This document shows, piece after piece, positions 44,081-53,162 of a DNA stretch of 64,000 nt. The stretch covers positions 108,011 through 172,010 of the forward strand of contig NZ_JAAXPG010000017.1 of NCBI RefSeq assembly GCF_012396365.1, written 5' to 3'. A program made the translations under genes and the position numbers. The stretch's first letter is position 1. Every line of letters starts with the position of its first letter. Source of the stretch: Nocardiopsis alborubida (lineage in GTDB: Bacteria > Actinomycetota > Actinomycetes > Streptosporangiales > Streptosporangiaceae). The notes under the pieces are model-generated. The model was not told the origin of the DNA. It saw only the letters and a list, made by a program, of their open reading frames with translations, and did not search any database.

Positions 44081-45247
44081 ATGCGAATCGTTTCCGCCCA
44101 CGTCGGCACCATCCCGATCAGCTCGTCGATGCGTAACGCCTACATCGACTTCAGCAAGATGGACTGCACGGTCCTGGCGCTGGTCAGTGACGTGGTGGTC
44201 GACGGCAGGCCCCTGGTGGGTTACGGCTTCAACTCCAACGGCCGGTACAACGCCACGGCCATCCTGAACGAGCGGATGCTGCCGCGGCTGCACAACGCCG
44301 CGGCGGAGGAACTGCTGGACGGGAACGGCGAGCTCTCACCCGCCAGGGCGTGGGACGTCATGATGCGCAACGAGAAGCCCGGCGGACACGGGGAACGCTC
44401 TGTCGCCGTCGGCGTGGTGGACATGGCGCTGCACGACCTCGCCGCCAAGGCCGCGGGGGTGCCGCTGTACCGGTGGATCTCCGACCACTACGGCGACGGC
44501 GCCCCGGACGAGGACGTCTTCGTCTACGCCGCCGGCGGCTACTACGCGCCCGGCAAGACTCTGGAGGACCTCCGGGACGAGATGCGCGGCTTCCTCGACG
44601 CGGGGTACGAGATCGTCAAGATGAAGATCGGCGGCGCCGACCTGGCCGAGGACCTCCGGCGTATCGAGGCGGTCATCGACGTCCTGGACGGTGACGGGTC
44701 CCGGCTGATGGTGGACGTCAACGGCAAGTTCGACCTGCGGACCGCGCTGGAGTACGGCCAGGCCATCGACCAGTACGGCCTCTTCTGGTACGAGGAGGTC
44801 GGCGACCCGCTGGACTACGGCCTGAACGCGACGCTGTCGGAGAACTACCGCAACCCCATCGCGACCGGCGAGAACCTGTTCTCGTTGCAGGACGCCCGGA
44901 ACCTGATCCGCTACGGCGGGATGCGCCCGGACCGCGACTTCATCCAGGTCGACCCGGCACTGAGCTACGGGCTGACGGAGTACCGCCGGGTCCTGGACAT
45001 GCTCGCCCAGCACGGCTGGTCCTCCCGCCGCTGCGTTCCGCACGGCGGGCACCAGTTCTCACTCCACATCGCCGCGGCTCTCAAGCTCGGCGGCAACGAG
45101 TCCTACCCCGGAGAGTTCCAGCCCACGGGCGGCTTCACCGACGACGCGGTGATCACCCGCGGTCGCGTGGCGCCGGGTGACCTTCCGGGCATCGGCCTCG
45201 AGGGCAAGGCGAAGTTCTACGACGTCCTCCGAGGCCTGCACGCCTGA
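44081..45247 (+). CDS. Enolase-superfamily D(-)-tartrate dehydratase-like enzyme
   Basis: 388 residues. Mandelate-racemase/enolase-superfamily fold: KMKIGG (180–185) gives the catalytic Lys pair, metal ligands D212 (VDVNG), E238/E239 (WYEE) and E264 (GENL) follow, and VPHGGHQ (319–325) carries the catalytic His. KMKIGG with PHGGHQ is the pattern of D-tartrate dehydratase, which makes oxaloacetate from D-tartrate. A DASS transporter and a GntR regulator next to it support this. Another acid sugar or hydroxy-acid substrate cannot be excluded. Confidence 0.85.
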   Translation: MRIVSAHVGTIPISSSMRNAYIDFSKMDCTVLALVSDVVVDGRPLVGYGFNSNGRYNATAILNERMLPRLHNAAAEELLDGNGELSPARAWDVMMRNEKPGGHGERSVAVGVVDMALHDLAAKAAGVPLYRWISDHYGDGAPDEDVFVYAAGGYYAPGKTLEDLRDEMRGFLDAGYEIVKMKIGGADLAEDLRRIEAVIDVLDGDGSRLMVDVNGKFDLRTALEYGQAIDQYGLFWYEEVGDPLDYGLNATLSENYRNPIATGENLFSLQDARNLIRYGGMRPDRDFIQVDPALSYGLTEYRRVLDMLAQHGWSSRRCVPHGGHQFSLHIAAALKLGGNESYPGEFQPTGGFTDDAVITRGRVAPGDLPGIGLEGKAKFYDVLRGLHA

Positions 45248-45518
45248 CCGTCCGAGGCCGGCGGCGCCCGTACCGGCGCGGATACGGGCGCCGCCGTCTC
45301 CGTCATCGCACACGACCGCTCCGAAGCGGCGTGGACGACCGTCCGGCGGCGGGCGCCGCCGGCGGAGCCGGTTCCACGACCGGCGACGGCCCTCTGCCCC
45401 CGTGCGGAGTACCCGCGGCCCGTTCTCCCCCACGGCCGGTGCCGACCCGCGTGCCACCCGAGCCGATCTCCTTCAGCAAGTCGAGCCGAGCCGAGCAGAA
45501 GACCAGAGAAGGTACACA

Positions 45519-47210
45519 ATGGCAACCCCCTATCTGCAACCCCTATGGGGAAACCTGTGGGCGTCACACCGAGAGATCAAGGACCTCCTGACCTTCTCGA
45601 AACGCAGGAGACCGCCGCAAGCGGCACTGGTGGCGTCCGGCGGGGACGGCGGCAGCGGCCCCGCCGCGGCCCGTGACGGTCTGCAGGACCCGGAACCGGC
45701 CGAAGGGTCCGGCGCCCCCGACCCCGGCCCCGGGTACACGCCCGCACGCGTCACCGGGCTGCTGCTCGGTCCGCTGCTGTTCGTGGCGACACTCGTGTTC
45801 TTCGAACCCGAGGGGCTCTCAGCGGCGGGGCAGGCCGTCCTGGCCACCACGCTCTGGGTCGCGACCTGGTGGATCACCGAGGCGATCCCCATCCCGGTCA
45901 CGTCCCTGCTCCCGGTCGTGCTCCTGCCGCTGACCGGCGCGCTGGAGGGCGACGCCGTGGTCTCGGCGTACGGCAACGACATCATCTTCCTGTTCCTCGG
46001 GGGGTTCACGCTCGCGATCGCGATGGAGAAATGGAACCTCCACCAACGCATCGCCCTCTCGATCGTCGCGGCGATCGGCACGAGTCCGCGCCGCATCGTC
46101 CTCGGCTTCATGGTCGCGACGGGCTTCCTGTCGATGTGGGTCTCCAACACGGCCGCCACGATGATGATGATCCCCGTCGGCCTGGCGGTCGTGTACCAGG
46201 CCGCCCGCTCGCTGCGGGGAGGGGAGTTCGCCGCCGACCTGCCGAAGTTCGAGAAGTCCATCGTCTTCGGCATCGGGTACGCGGCCACCATCGGCGGTCT
46301 CGGGACGCTGATCGGGACACCACCGCTCGCCGTTCTCTCGGCGACCGTCGGGGAGCTCTTCGGCGAGAGCATCTCGTTCGGCGGGTGGATGGTGTTCGGA
46401 GTCCCGATCGCCGTCATCCTCCTCACCCTCGCGTGGCTCTACCTGACAGGCGTCACGTTCAGGGTCCGGTTCAAGCAGCTTCCCGGCGGCAGGGAGATCA
46501 TCCGGGAGGAGCGGAAGTCCCTCGGCGGGATGTCCACCGAGGAGAAGGTCGTCCTCGGCGTGTTCCTCGGAACGGCGTTCATGTGGGTGACCCGGTCGTT
46601 CCTCTGGGAGGACCTTCTCCCGGGTATCAGCGACGGTGTGATCGCGATCGTCGCGACGGTGGTCCTGTTCACGCTGCCCGCCCGCAGCGGAGGGGAGAGG
46701 AGGATCCTCCGGTGGGAGGACTCGAAGAAGGTCCCCTGGGGAATCCTCCTGCTGTTCGGCGGCGGACTGGCCATCGCCGCGGGGTTCGTCGAGACCGGCC
46801 TCTCCGCGTGGATCGGCGACCAACTGCGCGTGCTCGACGGGGTCAACGTCATCCTGACCATCGTCCTCGCCACCGCGCTCGTGCTGTTCCTGACGGAGAT
46901 CACCTCGAACGCCGCGACGGCGACGATGATCCTCCCGGTCATGGCGGCCTTCGCGGTCTCTCTCAACATCCATCCGTACGCGTTGATGGTCCCCTGCGCG
47001 ATGGCCGCGAACTGCGCGTTCATGCTTCCGGTGGGCACCCCTCCGAACGCGATCATGTTCGGCACCGGCAGGGTGAGGATCATGGAGATGGTCAGAACCG
47101 GGTTCTGGCTGAACATCACCGCCCTCGCCCTCGTCGTCGCGGGGTCGCTCTACGTGCTGCCGTTGCTGTGGGGAATCGACCTCATGACCCTTCCCGCCGG
47201 ATTCCGCTGA
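45519..47210 (+). CDS. DASS/SLC13-family dicarboxylate:sodium symporter
   Basis: 563 residues, ATG with AGAAGG upstream. About 12 membrane helices after a 70-residue cytosolic start. The two SNT motifs of DASS carriers are present: SNTAATMMMIPVGL and SNAATATMILPVMAAF. Other blocks are YGNDIIFLFLGGFTLAIAMEKW and LPVGTPPNAIMFGTG. It probably imports tartrate or a related C4 dicarboxylate for the dehydratase upstream (272-bp gap). Confidence 0.9.
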   Translation: MATPYLQPLWGNLWASHREIKDLLTFSKRRRPPQAALVASGGDGGSGPAAARDGLQDPEPAEGSGAPDPGPGYTPARVTGLLLGPLLFVATLVFFEPEGLSAAGQAVLATTLWVATWWITEAIPIPVTSLLPVVLLPLTGALEGDAVVSAYGNDIIFLFLGGFTLAIAMEKWNLHQRIALSIVAAIGTSPRRIVLGFMVATGFLSMWVSNTAATMMMIPVGLAVVYQAARSLRGGEFAADLPKFEKSIVFGIGYAATIGGLGTLIGTPPLAVLSATVGELFGESISFGGWMVFGVPIAVILLTLAWLYLTGVTFRVRFKQLPGGREIIREERKSLGGMSTEEKVVLGVFLGTAFMWVTRSFLWEDLLPGISDGVIAIVATVVLFTLPARSGGERRILRWEDSKKVPWGILLLFGGGLAIAAGFVETGLSAWIGDQLRVLDGVNVILTIVLATALVLFLTEITSNAATATMILPVMAAFAVSLNIHPYALMVPCAMAANCAFMLPVGTPPNAIMFGTGRVRIMEMVRTGFWLNITALALVVAGSLYVLPLLWGIDLMTLPAGFR

Positions 47211-47244
47211 CCGGGGCGAAGCGAACGGATCCGGGACCTCCGGC

Positions 47245-47289
47245 GGCCCGGGGCCCCTCGCGTCGCGAACGCGGGAGGGGCCCCGGGCC
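47245..47289. terminator. Strong bidirectional terminator
   Basis: GGCCCGGGGCCCCTC / GAGGGGCCCCGGGCC, a perfect 15-bp stem, between the convergent transporter and response-regulator genes. Confidence 0.8.
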
Positions 47290-47346
47290 CCTGCCAAGGG
47301 ACCCGGGCCCGGTCACGGCCGTGGTGTGCGCGTCCCCGGGCGGAGG

Positions 47347-48006
47347 TCAGGTCACCAGCCCCTGCCGGTAGGCGTAGACCACGGCCTGGACGCGGTCCCG
47401 CAGGTCGAGTTTGGTCAGGATGCGCGAGACGAACGTCTTCACGGTCTCCTGGCTGATGAACAGGCTCGCGGCGATCTCGCTGTTGGACATGCCGTTGGCG
47501 ATCAGGCGCAGGACCTCCAGCTCGCGGGGGGTCAGCCGAGCGTCGACCACGGCGGTGTGGGAGGGCCGGATCCGGGCGGCGTACCTGCCCACCAGCTGGC
47601 GCGTGACCTCGGGGTCCAGCAGCGCCGCGCCGGTGGCCACGGTGCGGATGCCGTGCAGCAGCTGGGTCGGCGGCGCGTCCTTGAGCAGGAACCCGCTGGC
47701 GCCCGCGCGCAGCGCCTCGTAGACGTACTCGTCGAGGTTGAACGTCGTGACCACGAGGACCTTGACGGGGCGGGTCACCCCGGCCCCGGCCAGGCGCTGG
47801 GTGGCCTCGATGCCGTCGAGCACGGGCATGCGCACGTCCATCACCACGACGTCGGGGCGCAGCTGTTCGGCGAGTTCGACCGCGGCCTTGCCGTCCCCGC
47901 ACTCGCCGACGACCTCCAGGTCGGGCTGGGCGTCGATGATGGTGACCAGACCGGTGCGGATCAGCACCTGGTCGTCGCAGACCAGGACCCGGATCGGCGC
48001 ACTCAT
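47347..48006 (-). CDS. LuxR/NarL-family response regulator
   Basis: 219 residues. A receiver domain with acidic pair D11–D12, phospho-acceptor D57 (VVVMDVRMP), Thr in VVTTF and Lys in LLKDAPP is followed by the LuxR helix-turn-helix LTPRELEVLRLIANGMSNSEIAASLFISQETVKTFVSRILTKL. It overlaps the kinase gene by 4 nt, so the two are translated together. Confidence 0.95.
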   Translation of the reverse strand: MSAPIRVLVCDDQVLIRTGLVTIIDAQPDLEVVGECGDGKAAVELAEQLRPDVVVMDVRMPVLDGIEATQRLAGAGVTRPVKVLVVTTFNLDEYVYEALRAGASGFLLKDAPPTQLLHGIRTVATGAALLDPEVTRQLVGRYAARIRPSHTAVVDARLTPRELEVLRLIANGMSNSEIAASLFISQETVKTFVSRILTKLDLRDRVQAVVYAYRQGLVT

Positions 48007-49160
48007 GCCCGGTCGCCCACCGGGGCGCGTGCGGGGATGCGCGCGTGCACGGTGAAGCCCCCGCCCTCGTGCGGGCCCGCGGTGAAGTCACCGCCCAGGA
48101 CCTCGACGCGTTCGCGCAGGCCGACCAGGCCCCGCCCGCTCCCTCCGGGGGAGACGCCCGGGGGCCCGGCGTGGTCGGTGCTGACGTTCACGGTGATCTC
48201 CTCGGGGCGGTGGCGCACCCGCACGGTGGTGGGGCTGCCGTGCGCGTACTTGAGGGCGTTGGTCAGGGCCTCCTGCACGACGCGGTGCGCGACGAGGTCG
48301 GCGCTGCCGCGCGAGGCGGCCGGGGTGCCCTCCTCGCTGAACTCCACCGGCTGTCCGGCCCGGCGCGTCTGCTCCACCACGGTGAGCAGCCCCTCGTCGG
48401 AGGCGGGAGTGGAGTGGTCGGGGTTGAGCAGGTCGAGCAGGTGGCGCAGGTCGGTGATGGCCCGCCTGCCGGTGTCGGTGACCGCGGTCAGGGTCTGGTC
48501 GAGCCGCTCGGGCGCGGAGGTCAGGTAGCGCGCCGCCTCGGCCTGCACGACCATCGCGGTCACGTGGTGGGTCACGACGTCGTGGAGTTCTCTGGCGATG
48601 CGGGTGCGTTCGGCGGTGCGGGTGGCCTCGGCGACGAGGCGGCGGCGTTCGGCCTCGGCGATGCGGGTGGAGCGCAGCCACGCCCCGATCCCCCAGGCCA
48701 GGGCCAGCGCCGCGTAGAACGTCACGTAACCGGCCGGGGTCTCGCCCGCCCCGACCCGGTCCACCGCGACCGCCAGCACCACGTAGGCCGCCGAGAGCAC
48801 CAGCATGGCGGTGCGCCGGTACCGGTGGAGGTGGGCGCCCGTGCTCACCAGCGCGATGGGCAGCGCGGTGCCCGCGAACAGGTGGTAGCCGTGCAGTTGG
48901 TCGAGGGCGAAGCCGCTCGCCACCAGGGCCAGGGCCAGGACCGGCCACCGCCTCCGCCCGGCCAGGGGCAGGCTCTGGAGGGCGGCCGCGACCAGGCCCA
49001 GGGAGTCGAGGGGCCGATCCGCCACGCCGCCGAACTCGGTCCCCTGTCCGTGCAGTGACGGGATGAGCGACGCGACCAGGAGCAGCAGTCCCAGGGGCAG
49101 GTCCCGGAGGGTGACGTCGAGCCGCTGCCACAGGTGGGGGAGCCGCCGGAGACTGGTCAC
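48003..49160 (-). CDS. Sensor histidine kinase (HisKA_3 type)
   Basis: 385 residues from GTG 49158–49160. Four to five membrane helices (about 20–160) without a large outer sensor domain. The HisKA_3 dimerisation helix RIARELHDVVTHHVTAMVVQ holds the phospho-accepting H193. The ATPase domain has QEALTNALKYAHG (N box) and GSGRGLVGLRERV (G box). Pairs with the LuxR-type regulator. Signal and target genes unknown. Confidence 0.93.
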   Translation of the reverse strand: MTSLRRLPHLWQRLDVTLRDLPLGLLLLVASLIPSLHGQGTEFGGVADRPLDSLGLVAAALQSLPLAGRRRWPVLALALVASGFALDQLHGYHLFAGTALPIALVSTGAHLHRYRRTAMLVLSAAYVVLAVAVDRVGAGETPAGYVTFYAALALAWGIGAWLRSTRIAEAERRRLVAEATRTAERTRIARELHDVVTHHVTAMVVQAEAARYLTSAPERLDQTLTAVTDTGRRAITDLRHLLDLLNPDHSTPASDEGLLTVVEQTRRAGQPVEFSEEGTPAASRGSADLVAHRVVQEALTNALKYAHGSPTTVRVRHRPEEITVNVSTDHAGPPGVSPGGSGRGLVGLRERVEVLGGDFTAGPHEGGGFTVHARIPARAPVGDRA

Positions 49161-49796
49161 TGGGGAAGTGTAACGGTGGCGGCGGGTCGCTCGACGCGCC
49201 TGCGGACGGGGAGGAGCGCGGCCGCGGCGACGGCCGGGAACTGCCGGTGAGGTCTCATGGGATTCCTTCGTCGGAGCGGCGCGGCCGGGGCGCCGCGACT
49301 GGGGGAAACGCTACGGACCGGGGCTGCGCGGGGTCGTCACCGCGGGGTGGACACCTGTGCGTAGCTCGCACGGGGGACACGGGGCCGTGTGGCGGACCGT
49401 CACCGGCCGCCTCCGGTGCGCGACCTGCGCGCCGTCCGTGGCGGACCGCGGTTCCCGGGGTGGCGGCGGGGCGCGCCCCAACGCCCCAGGGCACGGTCGC
49501 GCCGCCCGGTCTGGGACGCGTCGGCGCAGCTGAACGGGCACCGCCCCCCTCGCGGGGACGGGGTGTGGAGCCCGGTGCGTACGAACGGGTGCCGCCCGGC
49601 TCGGCGGCGGGTCCCGTCCCCCGGGCGAGCCACATCCAGGTGTCCACCGTGTGGTGACGACCCGGGCACCGCCGCGCCCGTAGGTTCTTCCCAGCCACGG
49701 AAGTTCCGGTTCGCCGGGGCAGGGCCGACGCCCTCTCCCCCGGCACCGTGGCACCACCCGCCGATCCCCGTCACGATTCCCTCTCTGGAGGCCCCG
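49161..49796. other. Intergenic region holding a long inverted-repeat element
   Basis: 636 bp between divergent genes. It contains the inverted-repeat pair at 49331–49663. Several frames are open on both strands, but none has a start with a ribosome site or family resemblance. Confidence 0.5.
49331..49663. repeat. 333-bp segment bounded by about 49-bp imperfect inverted repeats
   Basis: GGGTCGTCACC-N5-GTGGACACCTG at 49331–49357 recurs inverted at 49637–49663, identical in both 11-bp arms with a 5-bp variable centre. Weaker similarity (GT-GCTCGC-CGGGGGAC) extends inward to about 49 bp on each side. No target duplication is evident. It could be a MITE-like element or two copies of a regulatory repeat. 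Confidence 0.5.
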
Positions 49797-50714
49797 ATGC
49801 CGCACACCATCCGGACGACCGCCCTGACCGCACTGTGCCTGGCCGTGGCCGGAACGGGCCTCGTCGGCTGCTCCGACGTGCGGTCCGGCCTGGAGGACGT
49901 GGGTGCCGGACTGGAGTCGGCCGCGGAGGACGTGATGACCGACGGGAGGCTGTTCACCGGGACCAAGACGCTCGACGTCGAGGGCGGTTCCCTGAACGTC
50001 TCCTGTTCCGGCGCTCCGGCCGACGAACGGCCGGTCATCGTCCTCATGGCCGGGATGGGCGACGGGCTGGACACCATGGCCGACCTCCAGCAGACCCTGA
50101 GCGACGGGGACCGGGTCTGCTCCTACGACCGGTTCGGCGAGGGCGGGAGCGACCAGCCGCCCGGCCCCCAGAGCATCGCCGACGTCGGGCAGACCCTGAC
50201 CGCCGTCCTGGACGACGTCGCCGGTGACGACCCGGTCGTCCTGGTCGGCCACTCGCTGGGCGGACTGATCGCCGCCCGCTACGCCCCCGACCACCAGGAC
50301 CGGGTCAGGGGCCTGGTGCTGCTGGACGCCACTTCCCCGACGATGCTCGACGACATCACCGAGGTGATCCCCGAGTCGGCCACCGGCCCGGGCGCCGAGG
50401 TGCGCGCGCAGAACCTCGCGATGTTCCAGGGCGAGAACCCCGAGAGCATCGTCATCGACAGCGACGCGGAGGTCCGCTCCGCCGGGGACATCCCGACCGA
50501 GGTCATCCAGCACGGGGTCCAGTACCTCGGCGAGATCCCCGAGTACGGCGCCGAACTGGAGCGCGTGTGGACCGAGGGCCAGGAGCAGTGGCTCCAGGTC
50601 TCCGGCGACAGCCGGCTCAGCACCGCCGAGGAGAGCGGCCACCACATCCACGTGGACCAGCCCGAGCTGGCCGTCGAGGCCGTCCGGCGCGTCACCGACC
50701 AGGCCGCCGCCTGA
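49797..50714 (+). CDS. Lipoprotein alpha/beta hydrolase
   Basis: 305 residues, ATG with GGAGG upstream. A signal peptide ends in the lipobox GLVGC (residue 25). Alpha/beta-hydrolase fold: CSYDRFGEGGSD, VVLVGHSLGG with the nucleophile Ser, LVLLDATSP, and a late HHIHVDQPELAVEAV with the catalytic His. It acts outside the membrane; ester or lactone substrate unknown. Confidence 0.85.
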   Translation: MPHTIRTTALTALCLAVAGTGLVGCSDVRSGLEDVGAGLESAAEDVMTDGRLFTGTKTLDVEGGSLNVSCSGAPADERPVIVLMAGMGDGLDTMADLQQTLSDGDRVCSYDRFGEGGSDQPPGPQSIADVGQTLTAVLDDVAGDDPVVLVGHSLGGLIAARYAPDHQDRVRGLVLLDATSPTMLDDITEVIPESATGPGAEVRAQNLAMFQGENPESIVIDSDAEVRSAGDIPTEVIQHGVQYLGEIPEYGAELERVWTEGQEQWLQVSGDSRLSTAEESGHHIHVDQPELAVEAVRRVTDQAAA

Positions 50715-50840
50715 GGCACGGGTCCGGCGCGGGGATCGGCGGGCGTGGCGCACCGGGCCGCGGGGCATCCCCAGGAGCAACGCGGGCCGCGCCGGTTCCG
50801 GTGGTCCTGGGAGCACCAGGAGTTCCGGAAGGCCCCGCGA

Positions 50841-50890
50841 ACTCCGGGGACCGGGGAGGCGCACCTGGACGGTGGGCGCCTCCCCGGAGT
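50841..50890. terminator. Hairpin between convergent genes
   Basis: CCGGGGAGGCGC / GCGCCTCCCCGG (12 bp). ACTCCGGGGA / TCCCCGGAGT can pair alternatively. Confidence 0.65.
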
Positions 50891-50903
50891 CGTGTCCGGA
50901 TCC

Positions 50904-51728
50904 TCAGACGGGTCCCTCACGCAGGCCCGAGGTGATCCGGTGGTAGAGGCCGCCGGAGGTCAGGCCGCCGTCGACGACCAGTTCGGTCCCCGTCACGTAC
51001 CGGGAGGCCTCCGACAGCAGGAACAGCACCACGTCGGCGACCTCCCCGGGTTCGGCCACCCGGCCCGCGGGCACCGAGCGCAGGCTCTCCTCGACGAAGT
51101 CGTCGGTCCCCGAACGCAGCAGCGGGGTGTCCACCAGTCCGGGGTGCAGGGAGTTCACCCGCACTCCCCAGGGCGCGAACTCCAGCGCGCCCACCTTGCT
51201 CAGGCCGCGCACGCCCCACTTGCTCGCGCCGTAGGAGGCGGAGAAGTAGCCGGTCATCCCGGCGATGGAGGACACGTTGACCACCGACGCCGACCCTGAC
51301 TGGCGCAGCAGCGGGGCCATGGACCGCATTCCGTAGAACACGCTGGACAGGTTGACGTCGAGCACGCGGCGCCAGTCCTCGTCCGTGGTGTCGGCGATCC
51401 CGAAGCGGTGGCTGACCCCGGCGTTGTTGACCAGCCCGTCCAGCCGTCCGCCGTCCTCCTCCGCGATCCGGTCGCGCAGGCGCGCCCAGTCGTCCGGGTC
51501 GGCGGCGTCCAGGCGGGCGAACCGCGCCGTCGCGCCCAGCTCACCGATCTGGCGGGCCGTGTCCTCGCCCCGCTCCGCGTCCAGGTCGGCCACCCAGACC
51601 CGGGCGCCCTCGCGTCCCAGTGCCAGGGCCTCGGCCCTGCCCATGCCGCCCGAGGCGCCCGTCACCAGGACGACGCGTCCGGCCAGTCCGTGTCCGGCTC
51701 CGCCGCTCGTCGCGTCCGCTGTCCGCAC
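50904..51728 (-). CDS. Short-chain dehydrogenase/reductase (SDR)
   Basis: 274 residues, GTG with GAGAAGG upstream. Classical SDR: TGASGGMG (23–30), NNAG (101–104), catalytic Ser in NVSS (151–154), and Y166/K170 in YGASK. It is the last gene of the IclR-linked minus-strand cluster, 13 nt beyond the MFS gene. Probably oxidises or reduces an alcohol/ketone intermediate. Confidence 0.9.
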   Translation of the reverse strand: MRTADATSGGAGHGLAGRVVLVTGASGGMGRAEALALGREGARVWVADLDAERGEDTARQIGELGATARFARLDAADPDDWARLRDRIAEEDGGRLDGLVNNAGVSHRFGIADTTDEDWRRVLDVNLSSVFYGMRSMAPLLRQSGSASVVNVSSIAGMTGYFSASYGASKWGVRGLSKVGALEFAPWGVRVNSLHPGLVDTPLLRSGTDDFVEESLRSVPAGRVAEPGEVADVVLFLLSEASRYVTGTELVVDGGLTSGGLYHRITSGLREGPV

Positions 51729-51741
51729 GTGCCTTCTCCTC

Positions 51742-53064
51742 TCAGTCGATCGGCAGTTCGGTGCCGCGGGTCTCGGTGACGAACAGGACGGCCACCAGCG
51801 TCACCAGGGCGGTGAGGACGAAGTAGCCCGCGGGTGCCAGCGGCTGGCCGGTGGCGCTGATCAGCCAGGTCGCGATGAAGGGCGCGGTGCCGCCCAGGAG
51901 CGTGTTGGTGACGTTGTTGCCGAGCGCGATCCCGCTGTAGCGGGTGGAGGCGCCCAGCATCTCGGCGTAGGTGACGAACGAGGCGCCGTTGACGACCGAG
52001 ACGCACACGAACAGCACCGTCTGGCCCACGATCGCGGCCCAGGCCGGGCCGGCGGACATCATCATGAACATCGGGAAGCCCAGGAGCGCGGCCCCGACGC
52101 TGCCGATGAGGATGACCTTCTTGCGGCCGATGGTGTCGGCCAGGTAGCCCGAGAGGGGCAGCGTCGCGGCGCCGACGACCATGGCGACCGAGGTCGAGGC
52201 GAAGGCCAGCTGGGCGGAGTGCCCGGCCGTGGTCTGGAGGTAGGTGGCCGCGTACACCGAGACGATGTAGTAGCCGCCGGTGATCACCGCGCCCAGGCCG
52301 ATGATCTTGAGCACGGACCGCCAGTTGGTGACCAGCAGGGTCCGGATCGGCATGCGCTCGGTCTCGCCCTGGTCCGCCAGCTGCTTGAACTGCGGGGTGT
52401 CGTCCAGGTGGCTGCGGATGTAGAGGCCGATGACGCCGATGGGCAGGCTGAGCAGGAACGGCAGGCGCCACGCCCAGTCCAGCATCTGCTGCTCGGTGAA
52501 GACCGTGGTGAAGGTGAGCGCCACCAGCGAGGCGAACAGCGAGCCGAAGTAGGTGCCCGAGTTGACCAGGGAGGTCTGGGTGGCCCGCCAGCGGGCCGGG
52601 GCGGACTCGGCCACGAAGGCGTTGGCCCCGCCGAGTTCGCCGCCCGCGGCGAAGCCCTGGACGCAGCGGCACAGCACCAGCAGGACGGTCGCCCAGACGC
52701 CGAGCGTGTAGTAGTTGGGCAGCACGCCGATGGCGGCGGTGGCCAGGACCATCAGCAGGATGGTCCAGGACAGGGCCCGCTTGCGCCCGTAGCGGTCCCC
52801 GATGTGGCCGAAGAGGATGCCGCCGGGCACGCGCATGAAGAACGCGACGGCGAAGGCGGCGAACGTGCCCAGCAGGGCCGCCGTCGGGTCCTCGGAGACG
52901 AAGAAGAGCATCGCCACGAACGTGGCCATGTAGCCGTAGATGCCGAAGTCGTAGTACTCGACGACGGTGCCGATGACCGCCGCGCGGATGACCTTCATCC
53001 GCGACTGGAAGCCCGCCTCCGGTGCCGGTGCGGGCTCGGACGCCGACTGCTGGTGGAGTGACAT
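51742..53064 (-). CDS. MFS transporter, metabolite:H+ symporter type
   Basis: 440 residues, ATG with GGGAGG upstream. 12 membrane helices. The family loop motif GHIGDRYGRKRAL lies between helices 2 and 3, VVEYYDFGIYGYMA in helix 1, CVQGFAAGGELGGANAFVAESAP in helix 4–5, and GYLADTIGRKKV mid-chain. These fit the MHS subfamily (ProP/KgtP/ShiA-like), which imports organic acids and osmolytes. Presumed importer for the compound degraded by this cluster. Confidence 0.92.
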   Translation of the reverse strand: MSLHQQSASEPAPAPEAGFQSRMKVIRAAVIGTVVEYYDFGIYGYMATFVAMLFFVSEDPTAALLGTFAAFAVAFFMRVPGGILFGHIGDRYGRKRALSWTILLMVLATAAIGVLPNYYTLGVWATVLLVLCRCVQGFAAGGELGGANAFVAESAPARWRATQTSLVNSGTYFGSLFASLVALTFTTVFTEQQMLDWAWRLPFLLSLPIGVIGLYIRSHLDDTPQFKQLADQGETERMPIRTLLVTNWRSVLKIIGLGAVITGGYYIVSVYAATYLQTTAGHSAQLAFASTSVAMVVGAATLPLSGYLADTIGRKKVILIGSVGAALLGFPMFMMMSAGPAWAAIVGQTVLFVCVSVVNGASFVTYAEMLGASTRYSGIALGNNVTNTLLGGTAPFIATWLISATGQPLAPAGYFVLTALVTLVAVLFVTETRGTELPID

Positions 53065-53162
53065 GCTGCCTCCCTGGGGAGAGGGTCGGATCGGTGTGTG
53101 CACCGCCCGATCCCGTGGTTGTGGGGGATGACGGGGGCCGGGGCGTGTCCGGAGGACAGGGC

